A DNA stretch of 64,000 nucleotides from a virus: the IMG/VR virus record IMGVR_UViG_3300035698_022898, positions 22,235 to 86,234 of that record. The stretch is one strand, 5' to 3'. A model generated the notes under the pieces. It searched no databases and was not told where the DNA came from. It was given only the letters and a program-made list of their open reading frames with translations. A program made the position numbers and the translations under genes. Within the stretch, counting starts at the first letter, position 1; every line of letters begins with the position of its first letter. Positions 19,146-27,717 of the stretch are shown here, piece after piece.

Positions 19146-20061
19146 CGTCTATCTCCTCAAATGCTCTTTGTATAACGTCCTTTACACCCAAAGGAACGCT
19201 TTCAACAACCTTCCCTAAGTTTTCTCTAAAATTGAGAGTCACTTCATGTTGGACGGTTAAAGAAGTAACAAACTCCTCCAGCTTCTCGTTTCGATCCGAG
19301 ACAATCTGCACCCTGTCAAGATCCATAACTTCTTCAATAGGTTCGATAGGAATAAGATATTTTTCCAAACTTGTATCGTCCGTATCATAAACATAGAAAC
19401 AGGGTTGGTGTTTTGTTTGAGCAATCGTAGTACGCATCATAGAACCACAATTAACTAAGTAACGCATCCTGTATGTTTGATCAAACGAAGTATGATTATC
19501 TCCAGATATAATTAAATCATATGGATGATTTTTTAAGAACGCACTACAAAAATCAAAGGATTCCTGCCCAGCCCAAAGTTTTTCATTTACAATCATTCTG
19601 TGGAGTATAAGAATGTTGGTCACTCCGGGAACAGATTTTATTTTAGGGACTTCTTCTCCCCAGGCCGCAAAATGGAAATTAACAGTTCTGTTTGAAGTTA
19701 CAGTGATTGGGTTAGTCGCCAATCCTATTTCCAAAACGCCTGCTTTTTGTAATGTAGTTAACGGGGTATTGAACCTGGATTGTAAAGAGTGATAACGAAG
19801 ATCATGCTGTCCGAAAGTAGTATATATCGGAACAGGTGTGATAAACCCTTTTAAGTAATCCAGGTATTTGTTTAGTAAAGAGTAGGGCGGAGAATGAAAA
19901 TCAAAGAAATCTCCAGGTTGTGCAATCGCATCAACAAAATTATCTATCGCCCACTCGTAAATGTAACAAAATTTATCGAATTGAGTTTCAAGATAATCGT
20001 CCATGCGATTCTTAGGGCGGGAAGCCCTTAAGTGAACATCCCCTAAACAAAGTATTTTCAT
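19129..20061 (-). CDS. sbcD: SbcD/Mre11-like metallophosphoesterase nuclease (310 aa)
   Basis: DNA double-strand-end nuclease subunit. Calcineurin-like phosphoesterase motifs in order: GDVHL (D8, H10), GDFFD, GQHD (a GNHD variant), ILHRM, and GDNHTSFDQ in place of the usual GHxH. These supply the two-metal site. The partner ATPase is split between genes 20308-21453 and 18251-18913. ATGA overlap with the upstream 90-aa gene. Probably processes recombination or replication intermediates, like T4 gp47. Confidence 0.9.
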   Translation of the reverse strand: MKILCLGDVHLRASRPKNRMDDYLETQFDKFCYIYEWAIDNFVDAIAQPGDFFDFHSPPYSLLNKYLDYLKGFITPVPIYTTFGQHDLRYHSLQSRFNTPLTTLQKAGVLEIGLATNPITVTSNRTVNFHFAAWGEEVPKIKSVPGVTNILILHRMIVNEKLWAGQESFDFCSAFLKNHPYDLIISGDNHTSFDQTYRMRYLVNCGSMMRTTIAQTKHQPCFYVYDTDDTSLEKYLIPIEPIEEVMDLDRVQIVSDRNEKLEEFVTSLTVQHEVTLNFRENLGKVVESVPLGVKDVIQRAFEEIDDGPNS

Positions 20062-20330
20062 CTGGTAGCCCTTCTAGTTCTGGATTCCACCACAGTATCA
20101 CTCTTTTGTTCTGCCAATTGTTCTAAGGCAAAATCTGAGGGGGTTGTGAACATAGGAGCGGCTTCTTTATCTGAATCCTCTACTTTCATAGTGATACATC
20201 TTCCGCTTACAACCCCTAAAATTTTATGTTCTTCACCATCCAGAACAATAGTTTTGCCTTTTCCGAAAAGATTTAAAAGGTAACCCAAATCTTCTCTGTC
20301 CTTAGTTTCAGGAACCATTGCTATGGTCAT
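20058..20330 (-). CDS. Unrecognised protein between SbcC-N and SbcD (90 aa)
   Basis: Not recognised. The start at 20330 is chosen because GGGAGGAG lies 4 nt upstream; a longer reading to 20369 would have no site. The sequence is mixed alpha/beta, ending in a basic tail (ESRTRRATR). It overlaps SbcC-N by 23 nt and SbcD by 4 nt, so it is translated within the same operon. Confidence 0.6.
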   Translation of the reverse strand: MTIAMVPETKDREDLGYLLNLFGKGKTIVLDGEEHKILGVVSGRCITMKVEDSDKEAAPMFTTPSDFALEQLAEQKSDTVVESRTRRATR

Positions 20331-21453
20331 GTGACTCCTCCCAGGGTTTTTTGCACACAGGACAGACACCTATTTTCTTTCGGTAAAGTCTCAGAGCTTC
20401 CTGTGCATCATATAATTTTTCTTGTTCGCCTTCTTCAAAAAAGTATAGATCTTTTGATTGCTTTATGAGTGTAACCAAGGATTTTATTTTTCGATCCAAT
20501 TCAGTTTTTTTATTTAGAACCACACGAACAGGCTCTAGAAAACTTCTACATGCTATAATTCCATCAAAAGTAGGTAACTTTTCATCCAATTCTTTAATGC
20601 TGTTCAGTAAGGGTCCCAGTTTACCTATTTTCTTATCTAGTTCTACTTTATCCCCCACCAAACCTCGCAATAAATCTATCATTTTGCGTTGTAAAGCTAT
20701 CTTGGCAAACTTTCTACGATTAGCATTTTGAGTATCTATAAAATCAAGTATAAAAATCAACCTTTCAATTTTTTCTCGTAATTTCTCAAGTGCAACTACT
20801 TTAGATTGGAGACCCTCAGCTTGCTGTTTGATATCATCTAGTCCGTCATAACTCAGCAATCGTTCTTCGGTGTCAGTGATAACACCTCTACCTGTTTCGA
20901 TATCTCTGTTAGTGCCCAGAGTCCATTTATTGATTATCTTAAAGACAGCTTGAATATCTTCTAATCCAACTACAGAGTTCAACTCCCGCATAACTTCGCC
21001 AGGTGTGGATCTGATAAGAAAGTGCTCGTCAAGCTGGGGTTGTAAGCTATATTTGGATATGTTGAGAAGAGAAGCAACCTCAGGGGGAACATCGGATTTT
21101 ATGGCTTCATACTTATTAGAGTCATCTGTTTTTCCTTCCCCTCTGGATCTACGAAGAACCCCGTCTTCTCGTTGTGCTTTGGAAACTAGATATACATTCT
21201 CTCCTTCCGTTTTTCTTCTGGTGATTGTTTGTTCATCTATATCTAAGTTAACGGTTACAAGACCGCCTTTTCCGCAGTCCCAATTACGAAAGGCAAAACC
21301 TCCAGGTCGGTTTAGAATAACCCAACGTAATGCCCTGAATACAGAAGACTTGCCGTTATCAGAACTTCCTACGATGGCGTTGACACCGGGCCCGAATCCC
21401 ATGAAGGATTCTTTATGGATCTGGAAGTTCTTTATGCGTAGGCTTCGTATCAT
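20308..21453 (-). CDS. sbcC: SbcC/Rad50 N-terminal ATPase half with zinc-hook CxxC (381 aa)
   Basis: The N-terminal half of an SbcC/Rad50/RecF-type ATPase. Walker A is GSSDNGKSS at about residue 30, followed by the ATP-binding lobe to about residue 150 and then coiled coil from about 180 to 360. The protein ends shortly after CPVC, which fits a zinc-hook apex. Walker B is missing and lies in the separate gene 18251-18913, so the polypeptide is split at the hook. T4 gp46 is the functional analogue. Confidence 0.88.
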   Translation of the reverse strand: MIRSLRIKNFQIHKESFMGFGPGVNAIVGSSDNGKSSVFRALRWVILNRPGGFAFRNWDCGKGGLVTVNLDIDEQTITRRKTEGENVYLVSKAQREDGVLRRSRGEGKTDDSNKYEAIKSDVPPEVASLLNISKYSLQPQLDEHFLIRSTPGEVMRELNSVVGLEDIQAVFKIINKWTLGTNRDIETGRGVITDTEERLLSYDGLDDIKQQAEGLQSKVVALEKLREKIERLIFILDFIDTQNANRRKFAKIALQRKMIDLLRGLVGDKVELDKKIGKLGPLLNSIKELDEKLPTFDGIIACRSFLEPVRVVLNKKTELDRKIKSLVTLIKQSKDLYFFEEGEQEKLYDAQEALRLYRKKIGVCPVCKKPWEESHDHSNGS

Positions 21454-21491
21454 TTTTGAAGTCCTTATAGTTCCTAAATATATACTTGATA

Positions 21492-22889
21492 TTATAGATC
21501 GTCCCGCACCCGTTGAAAGATGGGGAAGAACAAACTCTTGTCCTCAGTCTCACTCTCTGCAAATACTTCTATGATCTGTGGGGTATTGGTCATAAAATCT
21601 ACTCGTTGTGCTTCGGAGTACCCGCCACCCACACTTACTTCCACACCATTGTAGTCGCATATTAAGGAGCCCATACAATCTTTGAACTTTCCTGTGGGCT
21701 TTCCGTATTCCCATCTAAGAACGGGCAAGTCAACTTCAACTCCAGAACCTTTAATGTACAATGCTTTATTTTTGCACCACTGATTGTCTCTTTTTCTTTT
21801 GTATCCACCATCTATCTTTTTAAGAACCAAACCTTCACATTTCTTAGAAATGAAAGCTTTGGTCAGTTGATCAACATCCTCTTTCGATCTTAAATCATGA
21901 TTAAAAACGTGTTGCAAAGTAAGAACTTTATTGGGAACATTCAACTCTGCAGGTATGCCCGTTTGTATGGGAAAGTGTTGAGTTAGAAGATCGTATCGAG
22001 CATAAAAAGGAAGATCACAAATTACATCAAAGATAAAGAATCTAAAAGTGGACGGGTCCATTTCTTTTTGTCTTCGAACTTGAGTCATAACTTTCTGGAA
22101 TCGAACATCTGTTGTGGTCACTTCACCATCAAGTTCTAACGGCCAACCTACATTGTGCATATTTTGAATATGCTCTGCTTGAGCAAGGATCTCTTCATTT
22201 AATACAGCAAAATTGGGGTACGGAAGACCGTTGCGGGAAATATGATGTATATCTCCGTGTTCGAAAACCATAGCCGTATTGCGTACACCGTTCATCTTTA
22301 CGGAGTAACAAAACATATCCCAGAAACAGGAATTATAAGCGTCCATACCTGCTACAGCTTTTCGGAATTTATTGAAATCTCTTTGACAAAGCATAACCTC
22401 ATAAATCTCAAAGTCGGGCCATACTTTCTGGATGGTCTTAGCACCCACACCACAACGAAGGTCCTTGGTCACAATCCTACGTATCACTTCCACAGTTTGT
22501 CTATCGTAAGAGGAAAGTACATCCAAGGCTGCTCTTTCATCGTTGGTACAACCCCGTTTCTTTGCTAAAATCTCCAGGTAGTCTAGGGCCGCTTCTGCAT
22601 CAGCCATAGCTGTACGGCCTAAAAAATTTACTTGTGTGGTATTAAATCGAAGAAGAGGATCATATGCCATAAAGAATATTCTTTTGAAGACCCCGCCTAG
22701 CTTTTGGTACTCTTCTGCAAGTATATCCTGTTTGGCATTTTTACTACTTACCGCCGCCAACCTTTCGAGGGCATTAAAAACTACTGCTAACGATGCAGTC
22801 GAGTCCTCGGCAGTAACTTCTGCAACCTGCCTATGAATTCTTCGCACTTTAGGAGCATCGGCTAAGGAAAAAAATTTGTTGTCTGACAT
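21492..22889 (-). CDS. ATP-dependent DNA ligase (465 aa)
   Basis: Seals nicks during replication and repair. The active-site lysine is in YSVKMNGVRN (a KxDGxR variant with Asn for Asp). Other ligase motifs: LELDGEVTT (motif III), KCEGLVLKK (motif IV) and WCKNKALYIKGSG (motif V region). Length and order are like T4-type ligases. The in-frame GTG at 22904 is part of the ribosome site itself, so I place the start at the ATG at 22889, 8 nt after GAGGAG. Confidence 0.88.
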   Translation of the reverse strand: MSDNKFFSLADAPKVRRIHRQVAEVTAEDSTASLAVVFNALERLAAVSSKNAKQDILAEEYQKLGGVFKRIFFMAYDPLLRFNTTQVNFLGRTAMADAEAALDYLEILAKKRGCTNDERAALDVLSSYDRQTVEVIRRIVTKDLRCGVGAKTIQKVWPDFEIYEVMLCQRDFNKFRKAVAGMDAYNSCFWDMFCYSVKMNGVRNTAMVFEHGDIHHISRNGLPYPNFAVLNEEILAQAEHIQNMHNVGWPLELDGEVTTTDVRFQKVMTQVRRQKEMDPSTFRFFIFDVICDLPFYARYDLLTQHFPIQTGIPAELNVPNKVLTLQHVFNHDLRSKEDVDQLTKAFISKKCEGLVLKKIDGGYKRKRDNQWCKNKALYIKGSGVEVDLPVLRWEYGKPTGKFKDCMGSLICDYNGVEVSVGGGYSEAQRVDFMTNTPQIIEVFAESETEDKSLFFPIFQRVRDDL

Positions 22890-22899
22890 ACAAGAACTC

Positions 22900-22990
22900 C
22901 TCACTTTTCCGTTAAAACTCGCTACGAGCTCTTCGTTCTAAGCATAGGTAAAGTGTTTTCTTGACATAGTATACATAGCTTTTTTGTTCC
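22900..22990 (-). promoter_or_regulatory. Leader upstream of the ligase gene, shared with the 41352 gene
   Basis: The - strand carries TCAAGAAAAC...AGAACGAAGAGCTC, nearly the same string found between promoter and start codon of the gene at 41352 (TCAAGAAAAC...AGAACGAGGAGCTC). Only a weak promoter is visible here (ACTATG, 18 nt, TATGCT). A small hairpin (CTCG-CTA-CGAG) lies just downstream. The function is unclear. Confidence 0.35.
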
Positions 22991-23031
22991 AGCGTTCTCC
23001 GTGAAATTTCCCTAGTTGTAATCATTGAAGT

Positions 23032-23283
23032 TTAATGTATGATACCAGCAGACGCACGCCTTGTGATATCTGCAACCGTGCCTTCAAACTCTGCAGAGTG
23101 ATTGTCTCTACGAGCAACAGCATCCATGAGCGAAATATTCAGTTCGTTTGCTGCCAGTGATACGGTGATCAGTTCGTCGAAGGAACCCAGCTTTTGAAGA
23201 GCACCTCTGACAGTCAAGGGGTTCTCCCCCAAAGTAGTTGCTACAGATTCGACTAGGTTGTTGAATAGTTCTGTGGTTTCCAT
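23032..23283 (-). CDS. Unrecognised small helical protein (83 aa)
   Basis: Not recognised. AGGA precedes the ATG. The sequence is acidic, helical and Leu-rich (ELFNNLVESVATTLGENPLT), with no metal motif or membrane segment. It lies alone between RuvC and ligase with short gaps on both sides. Confidence 0.6.
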   Translation of the reverse strand: METTELFNNLVESVATTLGENPLTVRGALQKLGSFDELITVSLAANELNISLMDAVARRDNHSAEFEGTVADITRRASAGIIH

Positions 23284-23346
23284 TTCGATTTCCTTTTAAT
23301 AGATTAAATCTAATGCATGTACTTATAATATATGTATTTTTTAGAT

Positions 23347-23931
23347 TTAGCAAGTCGTTCTTATAGAACGTTTTATTTTCCCCATAGGGTATGTATAATT
23401 GTTTTGGTGTGCCAAAGACAGTAGAGACTCGTCTACACGACCTGGGTTTCCCCCTTTGGAATGAAACAACATATAAATCATTTTAGCCAGTCCGACTGCA
23501 TCGGCTTCGTCGTCACACCTAGACTCAATTCCCCAAGTTTTGAATACTTCCAACATCATTTTATCTTTTTGAGCGTTACCCTTACCGGCAACGAAAATCT
23601 TTAATGTAGTAGGAGAAACATCCAGAATGTTTCTTACAGGAACCGCCATTTCCTGTGCCAAAATATAGCGCAGTACGCCGCCCAACTCAGCTATGTCAAA
23701 AGTTCTGCCCTTTGCCCCCATAGCATACCCTTCAAACAGAACGAACGTGTCTGTCTTGATATCAGAAATAAAGGAATTAAGAAACACATCCGCAATCATC
23801 AAAACACGTTGAACTTTAGTAACCTGTTTCTTGGAGGGGATAGAACCTAAACCCACAACCTCTCCTTCTTCATCAAGAAGACACCAGCCTGTATTAGATA
23901 GACTTACATCCAATCCTAGGTAGTTAGGCAT
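23347..23931 (-). CDS. ruvC: RuvC-like Holliday junction resolvase (194 aa)
   Basis: Cleaves four-way DNA junctions before packaging. RNase H-fold acidic residues are visible: Asp in LGLDVSLSNTG, Glu in VLFEGYAMG, and the Asp pair in CDDEADAVGLA. The middle LGGVLRYIL and VSPTTLKIFVAGKG segments are typical of RuvC. AAGGA upstream; overlaps the flap-nuclease stop by 8 nt. Confidence 0.9.
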   Translation of the reverse strand: MPNYLGLDVSLSNTGWCLLDEEGEVVGLGSIPSKKQVTKVQRVLMIADVFLNSFISDIKTDTFVLFEGYAMGAKGRTFDIAELGGVLRYILAQEMAVPVRNILDVSPTTLKIFVAGKGNAQKDKMMLEVFKTWGIESRCDDEADAVGLAKMIYMLFHSKGGNPGRVDESLLSLAHQNNYTYPMGKIKRSIRTTC

Positions 23932-24772
23932 TAAAAAATATCCTTTTCCAGTTAGTTAAGGAGTTCCCCGAGTTGAGGGACATAAAAGAATATCTATCAC
24001 AAACAGCAAGAAATCCATCTATATCAAATTCGTCTTCTACTAATGTGATGGGGTTTGTTCTTGGGTGAGGAAGTCTTACCAAAGTTTCATTCAAAGGAAA
24101 CTGAGGGTCAGCTTTAAATTCTAATATTGCAGGTAGCTTAGACACTACAGCACCCTTAAGATATTTGATAGCAGTTTTTACTCCTACACCCTTTACCCCA
24201 GGAACACAGTCACCAGGGCAACCCATAAGCTGTTTTGCTTTCCACCATAAGGAAGGTTCGATTCCAAACTCTTCAATGAAATCCTTTTTGGAGTACACAC
24301 CCTTCTTCCGAAGTTTATACATTTTACAGTAGTCTAACAACTGATATAAATCCTCATCTGAGGATACTAAAATATTAGATCCGGGGGTATGCATGACGAT
24401 CTCAGCAACCAGATCGTCTGCTTCCATTCCGTTTTGTATAAATATGTTACGAAATCCTATTTCTGGAAGAACTTTTGTGCGTAAAAGATTAAATTGATCA
24501 ATCGCTAACCGTTGTAAGTTTTTCTCTTCCTCGGTCATCTCCTTTCTTCTGTTGGACTTATATCCATCGTATACAGCATGGCGACAAGAAAGAGGGGAGT
24601 CCCAGGCAAACGCGAATCTCTTTGTCTGGAACTCCACCGCTAACTTGAGCACCTGTCGCAGGAACCCGTACATCACACCCGTCTGTTGGTCCTCGAAAGA
24701 CATGTCTTTGATTGAGTGTTTTACAGTATGCCCAACCGCATGAGAATCGAAGACAACAAGGGTGTTATCCAT
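23924..24772 (-). CDS. 5'-3' exonuclease / flap endonuclease, PIN-FEN family (282 aa)
   Basis: Removes RNA primers and flaps on the lagging strand (T5 D15 / T4 RNase H role). Motifs in order: LVVFDSHAVGH (first Asp), AWDSPLSCRHAVYDGYKSNR (arch basic region), GMEADDLVAEIV and VSSDEDLYQLL (metal ligands), and the helix-hairpin-helix GVKGVGVKTAIKYL. Length fits. Overlaps the RecA-like stop by 8 nt. Confidence 0.92.
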   Translation of the reverse strand: MDNTLVVFDSHAVGHTVKHSIKDMSFEDQQTGVMYGFLRQVLKLAVEFQTKRFAFAWDSPLSCRHAVYDGYKSNRRKEMTEEEKNLQRLAIDQFNLLRTKVLPEIGFRNIFIQNGMEADDLVAEIVMHTPGSNILVSSDEDLYQLLDYCKMYKLRKKGVYSKKDFIEEFGIEPSLWWKAKQLMGCPGDCVPGVKGVGVKTAIKYLKGAVVSKLPAILEFKADPQFPLNETLVRLPHPRTNPITLVEDEFDIDGFLAVCDRYSFMSLNSGNSLTNWKRIFFNA

Positions 24773-25883
24773 GGAACTTCGCCTTTCGTGTAAGTTTTAA
24801 AGAGTCCTCTCTGTCAAGCCATACCGTCCTAGCTATTTCAAAGAGTTTATCCTCCAGTCCTTGTTCCTCAATTTCTTGAATCAACTCAGCTTGGGAACCC
24901 CCCATGTCGAGGTCGAAGGCGTCGATTTCACGAGTACGAGCAGCACGTTTCCAGTGCTTCTCCTCAACTAGAAAATCGAACACGGATGTGATATCATCCA
25001 CACCGTAGTCGTCAAAGATGGAAAATTCCACCTTTCTTTTCTTTCCAGTAACTTTGTTTTTGGATACTTTACCAATAACTTTGTTTCCAATTTGTTGCCC
25101 CTTGGCCTTCTCTGCTCCCCGCCCAGCTAACCAGATTTCATGGGTAGAGTAAAACTTGAGAGCCCTGCCTCCAGAGCGAACATTCTTGGGGTCCCAGGGG
25201 CTTTTTGCTTTCATGTTATCCCTTGTTTGGGAGATAACGAGAAGCATACCCTCAGACTTGAGAATGTCCCGAGCAACAACCCGAAACAACTCACTCATAA
25301 GGCGTTGTTTGTCTGTCTTGAAAGAACCACCTACCTCTTCTTCATTAGCGTACTCGTCAGAGCGTTCAACCTCAGCTTTGGAAGTGAGGGCGTCCAAACT
25401 GTCAAGGACATAGATGAAGGGTTTGTTTTTCCGGATTGCTTTTAGAATGTTAGTGTAAAATTCTTCCACAGTCCCTGACATGACATCCTTGGTAAGTCTT
25501 TGGACCAAGTTCGGTCCAAACATTGCCTCCATGTTGAACTGTCGAGCAGCTTCCGCGTCGTCGTGAATAAGATCATAATCTTTCCAACGATCGTGGTTAG
25601 CCATTTCAGCCAGCCCCGAAAGAGCAAGCAATGACTTACCTGCGGAACTATCCCCGATCAAGTTTGCCATTCTGCCGACACCGTAACCCCCAAAAGGGTC
25701 GTTACTACAAGCAAGGTTCAGCATAACGGATCCTGTCGGAAGAAAAATACGAGGTGCAGGAGCATCCTTTAAAAAAGAATTATCTCCTTCATCATCTCCT
25801 TCCTTAAACCCGTCGTCGTCAGGAGGTGCTTCGGGTTGTTTTTCAGGAGTTGTGGAACGTCGGGCCCTTCTCAACTCTGCCAT
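24765..25883 (-). CDS. RecA/UvsX-like recombinase (372 aa)
   Basis: Forms filaments on single-stranded DNA and drives strand exchange. Walker A is GDSSAGKSLLAL (about residue 78) and Walker B is IYVLDSLDAL. The first 45 residues are a charged, disordered tail. The SSB gene lies directly upstream, and the SbcCD, flap nuclease and RuvC genes downstream, forming a recombination block. GAGGA is at good spacing. Confidence 0.9.
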   Translation of the reverse strand: MAELRRARRSTTPEKQPEAPPDDDGFKEGDDEGDNSFLKDAPAPRIFLPTGSVMLNLACSNDPFGGYGVGRMANLIGDSSAGKSLLALSGLAEMANHDRWKDYDLIHDDAEAARQFNMEAMFGPNLVQRLTKDVMSGTVEEFYTNILKAIRKNKPFIYVLDSLDALTSKAEVERSDEYANEEEVGGSFKTDKQRLMSELFRVVARDILKSEGMLLVISQTRDNMKAKSPWDPKNVRSGGRALKFYSTHEIWLAGRGAEKAKGQQIGNKVIGKVSKNKVTGKKRKVEFSIFDDYGVDDITSVFDFLVEEKHWKRAARTREIDAFDLDMGGSQAELIQEIEEQGLEDKLFEIARTVWLDREDSLKLTRKAKFHG

Positions 25884-25929
25884 GTGTTCCTCTTTTGAGT
25901 TAAGGGGGAGTTTCCTCCCCCTTTATTTA

Positions 25930-27183
25930 CTACGCTCCGCCACCCCGTCTACGGGAAACGGGGGTCTCTTCTTTGGCGGAAGAAGCTCTGCGGGCAGTTC
26001 CGGAAGGTGTCTGAGCTTTACGAGCATGTTCTAGCTCGTCTGCTTTTTTCATGCATTCCTCCCAGACAGCACAGGGTTTGGAACAATGATCCAAAGTGTC
26101 GATGTCCTTGCCGAAGGTCCCACCACCCGGACATGCTCCCTGAGCAACCTTTTCCGGGGCTTTCTGTTCCGGGGGTTCTTCTGCGGTCTCAGGTTCTTTG
26201 GGGGTGTCTGAGCCTTCTTCAAAAGGGATATCGTCCTCGGGAGGCGTATCCGGCTCTTGTTCGGGTTCTTGTTCCGGCTCTTGTTCCGGTGTTGCTGCCC
26301 GTCGTTTCGGGGAAGCTTCATCCGGTGCCGGAGTTCCTGTTTGAGGAGCACCACCAGCTCGACGAGAAGTACGAGGAGCATCTGCAGGGGTGTCGTCGGA
26401 TTTATTCTTCTCGCCAGTATTGAATAAAGCTTCACCCGAAGCACCCGCATAGAACATAGCGCAGAGTTCCTCGTAATTCTTGATGTGTAGTCTCTCGTCC
26501 AGTTGGATACAAGCTTCGAGTTCGTCGTCGGAGATTTTGTAATCCCTTTCGAGGAACTCGTGGGCCGAGTACTCCGTGGAGTTCATGGTAGTACCGGTGC
26601 GTGTGAAGAAAACCTGCTTACCCTCGTCGGGGTCGGTGAAGAGCATGAAACCGCCGTCTTTCTTGTTACGAGCACGCTCTGCCAGATGTTTCTGCATGTA
26701 GAAATGGGAGACTTCCCAAACCTGCACACCTTTTCGTTCTTCGTTACCGTCGTAACAAATGAGGTTGTACATAGTTCGACGGGCAGCACGAATCTTTCCG
26801 ATCATCTTCTTGAGAGGTTCCTTGTCGGCGTCAGGGTCTTTGCGAAGTTCGTTCACGTATTCGCAGACAGGACAGGGCAACCCGTAGTTGGCCAAGGGGC
26901 AAACGATCGAGTCGTCACCGGCACCGATGTTGCGATGGATCCATACGTCCAAGAAGTACGCCCACTTTCCAGGAACGATGTTTGCATAGTTTTTGGTTGG
27001 GTATTTGGTTCCAACTTGCCAAGGAAGAATGTCCACATAGTGGTCACCCTCAGCACATTTCCAGAGTTTCATGTTTGCTTTGTCAAAGAACGTTCCGAAT
27101 CGACCAGAGTCATCCTTGTTCTGATATGACTCCTCACTTCGACCCAGAAGGTCATCCTTCATTGCTTTACGATCAATCCCCAT
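25930..27183 (-). CDS. Single-stranded DNA-binding protein, T4 gp32-like (417 aa)
   Basis: Coats single-stranded DNA at the fork. The core has a gp32-type zinc region (IVCPLANYGLPCPVCEYVNEL) and OB-fold-like strands (WAYFLDVWIHRN, RRTMYNLICYDG). A long low-complexity tail contains tandem EQEP units (near 26255-26300) and acidic stretches, then a second Cys motif common in phage SSBs (CPGGGTFGKDID...CSKPCAVWEEC). The extreme C-terminus is basic rather than acidic. GGAGG upstream; overlaps the next upstream gene by 11 nt. Confidence 0.85.
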   Translation of the reverse strand: MGIDRKAMKDDLLGRSEESYQNKDDSGRFGTFFDKANMKLWKCAEGDHYVDILPWQVGTKYPTKNYANIVPGKWAYFLDVWIHRNIGAGDDSIVCPLANYGLPCPVCEYVNELRKDPDADKEPLKKMIGKIRAARRTMYNLICYDGNEERKGVQVWEVSHFYMQKHLAERARNKKDGGFMLFTDPDEGKQVFFTRTGTTMNSTEYSAHEFLERDYKISDDELEACIQLDERLHIKNYEELCAMFYAGASGEALFNTGEKNKSDDTPADAPRTSRRAGGAPQTGTPAPDEASPKRRAATPEQEPEQEPEQEPDTPPEDDIPFEEGSDTPKEPETAEEPPEQKAPEKVAQGACPGGGTFGKDIDTLDHCSKPCAVWEECMKKADELEHARKAQTPSGTARRASSAKEETPVSRRRGGGA

Positions 27184-27667
27184 TGGCTTTCCTCCTTTCT
27201 TCTATTTTTTGTAATCGGGGGTTGTTACCTAAACCAGCAGAAGTTTCTTGTTGTTCCTCAACCTCCTTTTTAGAGAAATGAGAATCGGCATAGTAAGCCG
27301 CAAAATATAATCGTTGTAGGCTTTCCAGAGCAACCTTTCTGTCCTGTAAAGCAAACACTCTACCGCGTAACATGTTGGCGTGTTTGTTGGCATAAATCAA
27401 TTTTAATTGCATTGCTTGAAGCTCAGGATCTCTTATTATGGCTTTAGGAATGGCAGTTTCTGCAGGCTTATATTGGAAATCATAGACCTCAGGGTTTTCC
27501 CTAATGTCTTTGTCCAACAAAGCTTCCCTGTTTCGTATGTCGTTGGCGATTAAATCCCGTGTTTCCATCGCTTCGGCTAACTCGTCCTGGTACGCTTCAA
27601 CTAACTCTGGTTGAAGTTCCCACTCTGTATCTAACGACCATTTATCTATGACGGGTAGTTTTTCCAT
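27173..27667 (-). CDS. Helical protein in the SSB operon (164 aa)
   Basis: Not recognised by domain. Charged, almost wholly helical, with Ala/Leu/Glu/Arg runs (YQDELAEAMETRDLIANDIR) that look like a coiled coil. Genes of this size next to gp32-like SSB are common in phages, so a replication or recombination accessory role is plausible. It is first in its unit, behind a visible promoter. Confidence 0.65.
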   Translation of the reverse strand: MEKLPVIDKWSLDTEWELQPELVEAYQDELAEAMETRDLIANDIRNREALLDKDIRENPEVYDFQYKPAETAIPKAIIRDPELQAMQLKLIYANKHANMLRGRVFALQDRKVALESLQRLYFAAYYADSHFSKKEVEEQQETSAGLGNNPRLQKIEERRKANGD

Positions 27668-27673
27668 AGCTTC

Positions 27674-27701
27674 ATTTTAACTTATCGCGTTTAAAAAGCA
27701 A
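27674..27701 (-). promoter_or_regulatory. Sigma70-like promoter for the SSB-RecA unit
   Basis: On the - strand TTGCTT, 16 nt, TAAAAT, immediately before the 164-aa gene. The mRNA would have a very short leader. It probably drives 27667 down through SSB, RecA, flap nuclease and RuvC. Confidence 0.6.
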
Positions 27702-27717
27702 GATATATTTTGCGGGG

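Noticed and set aside
26503-27129. 208-aa + strand gene
   Set aside because: Antisense to the SSB gene, no ribosome site, and the - strand frame has clear family motifs.
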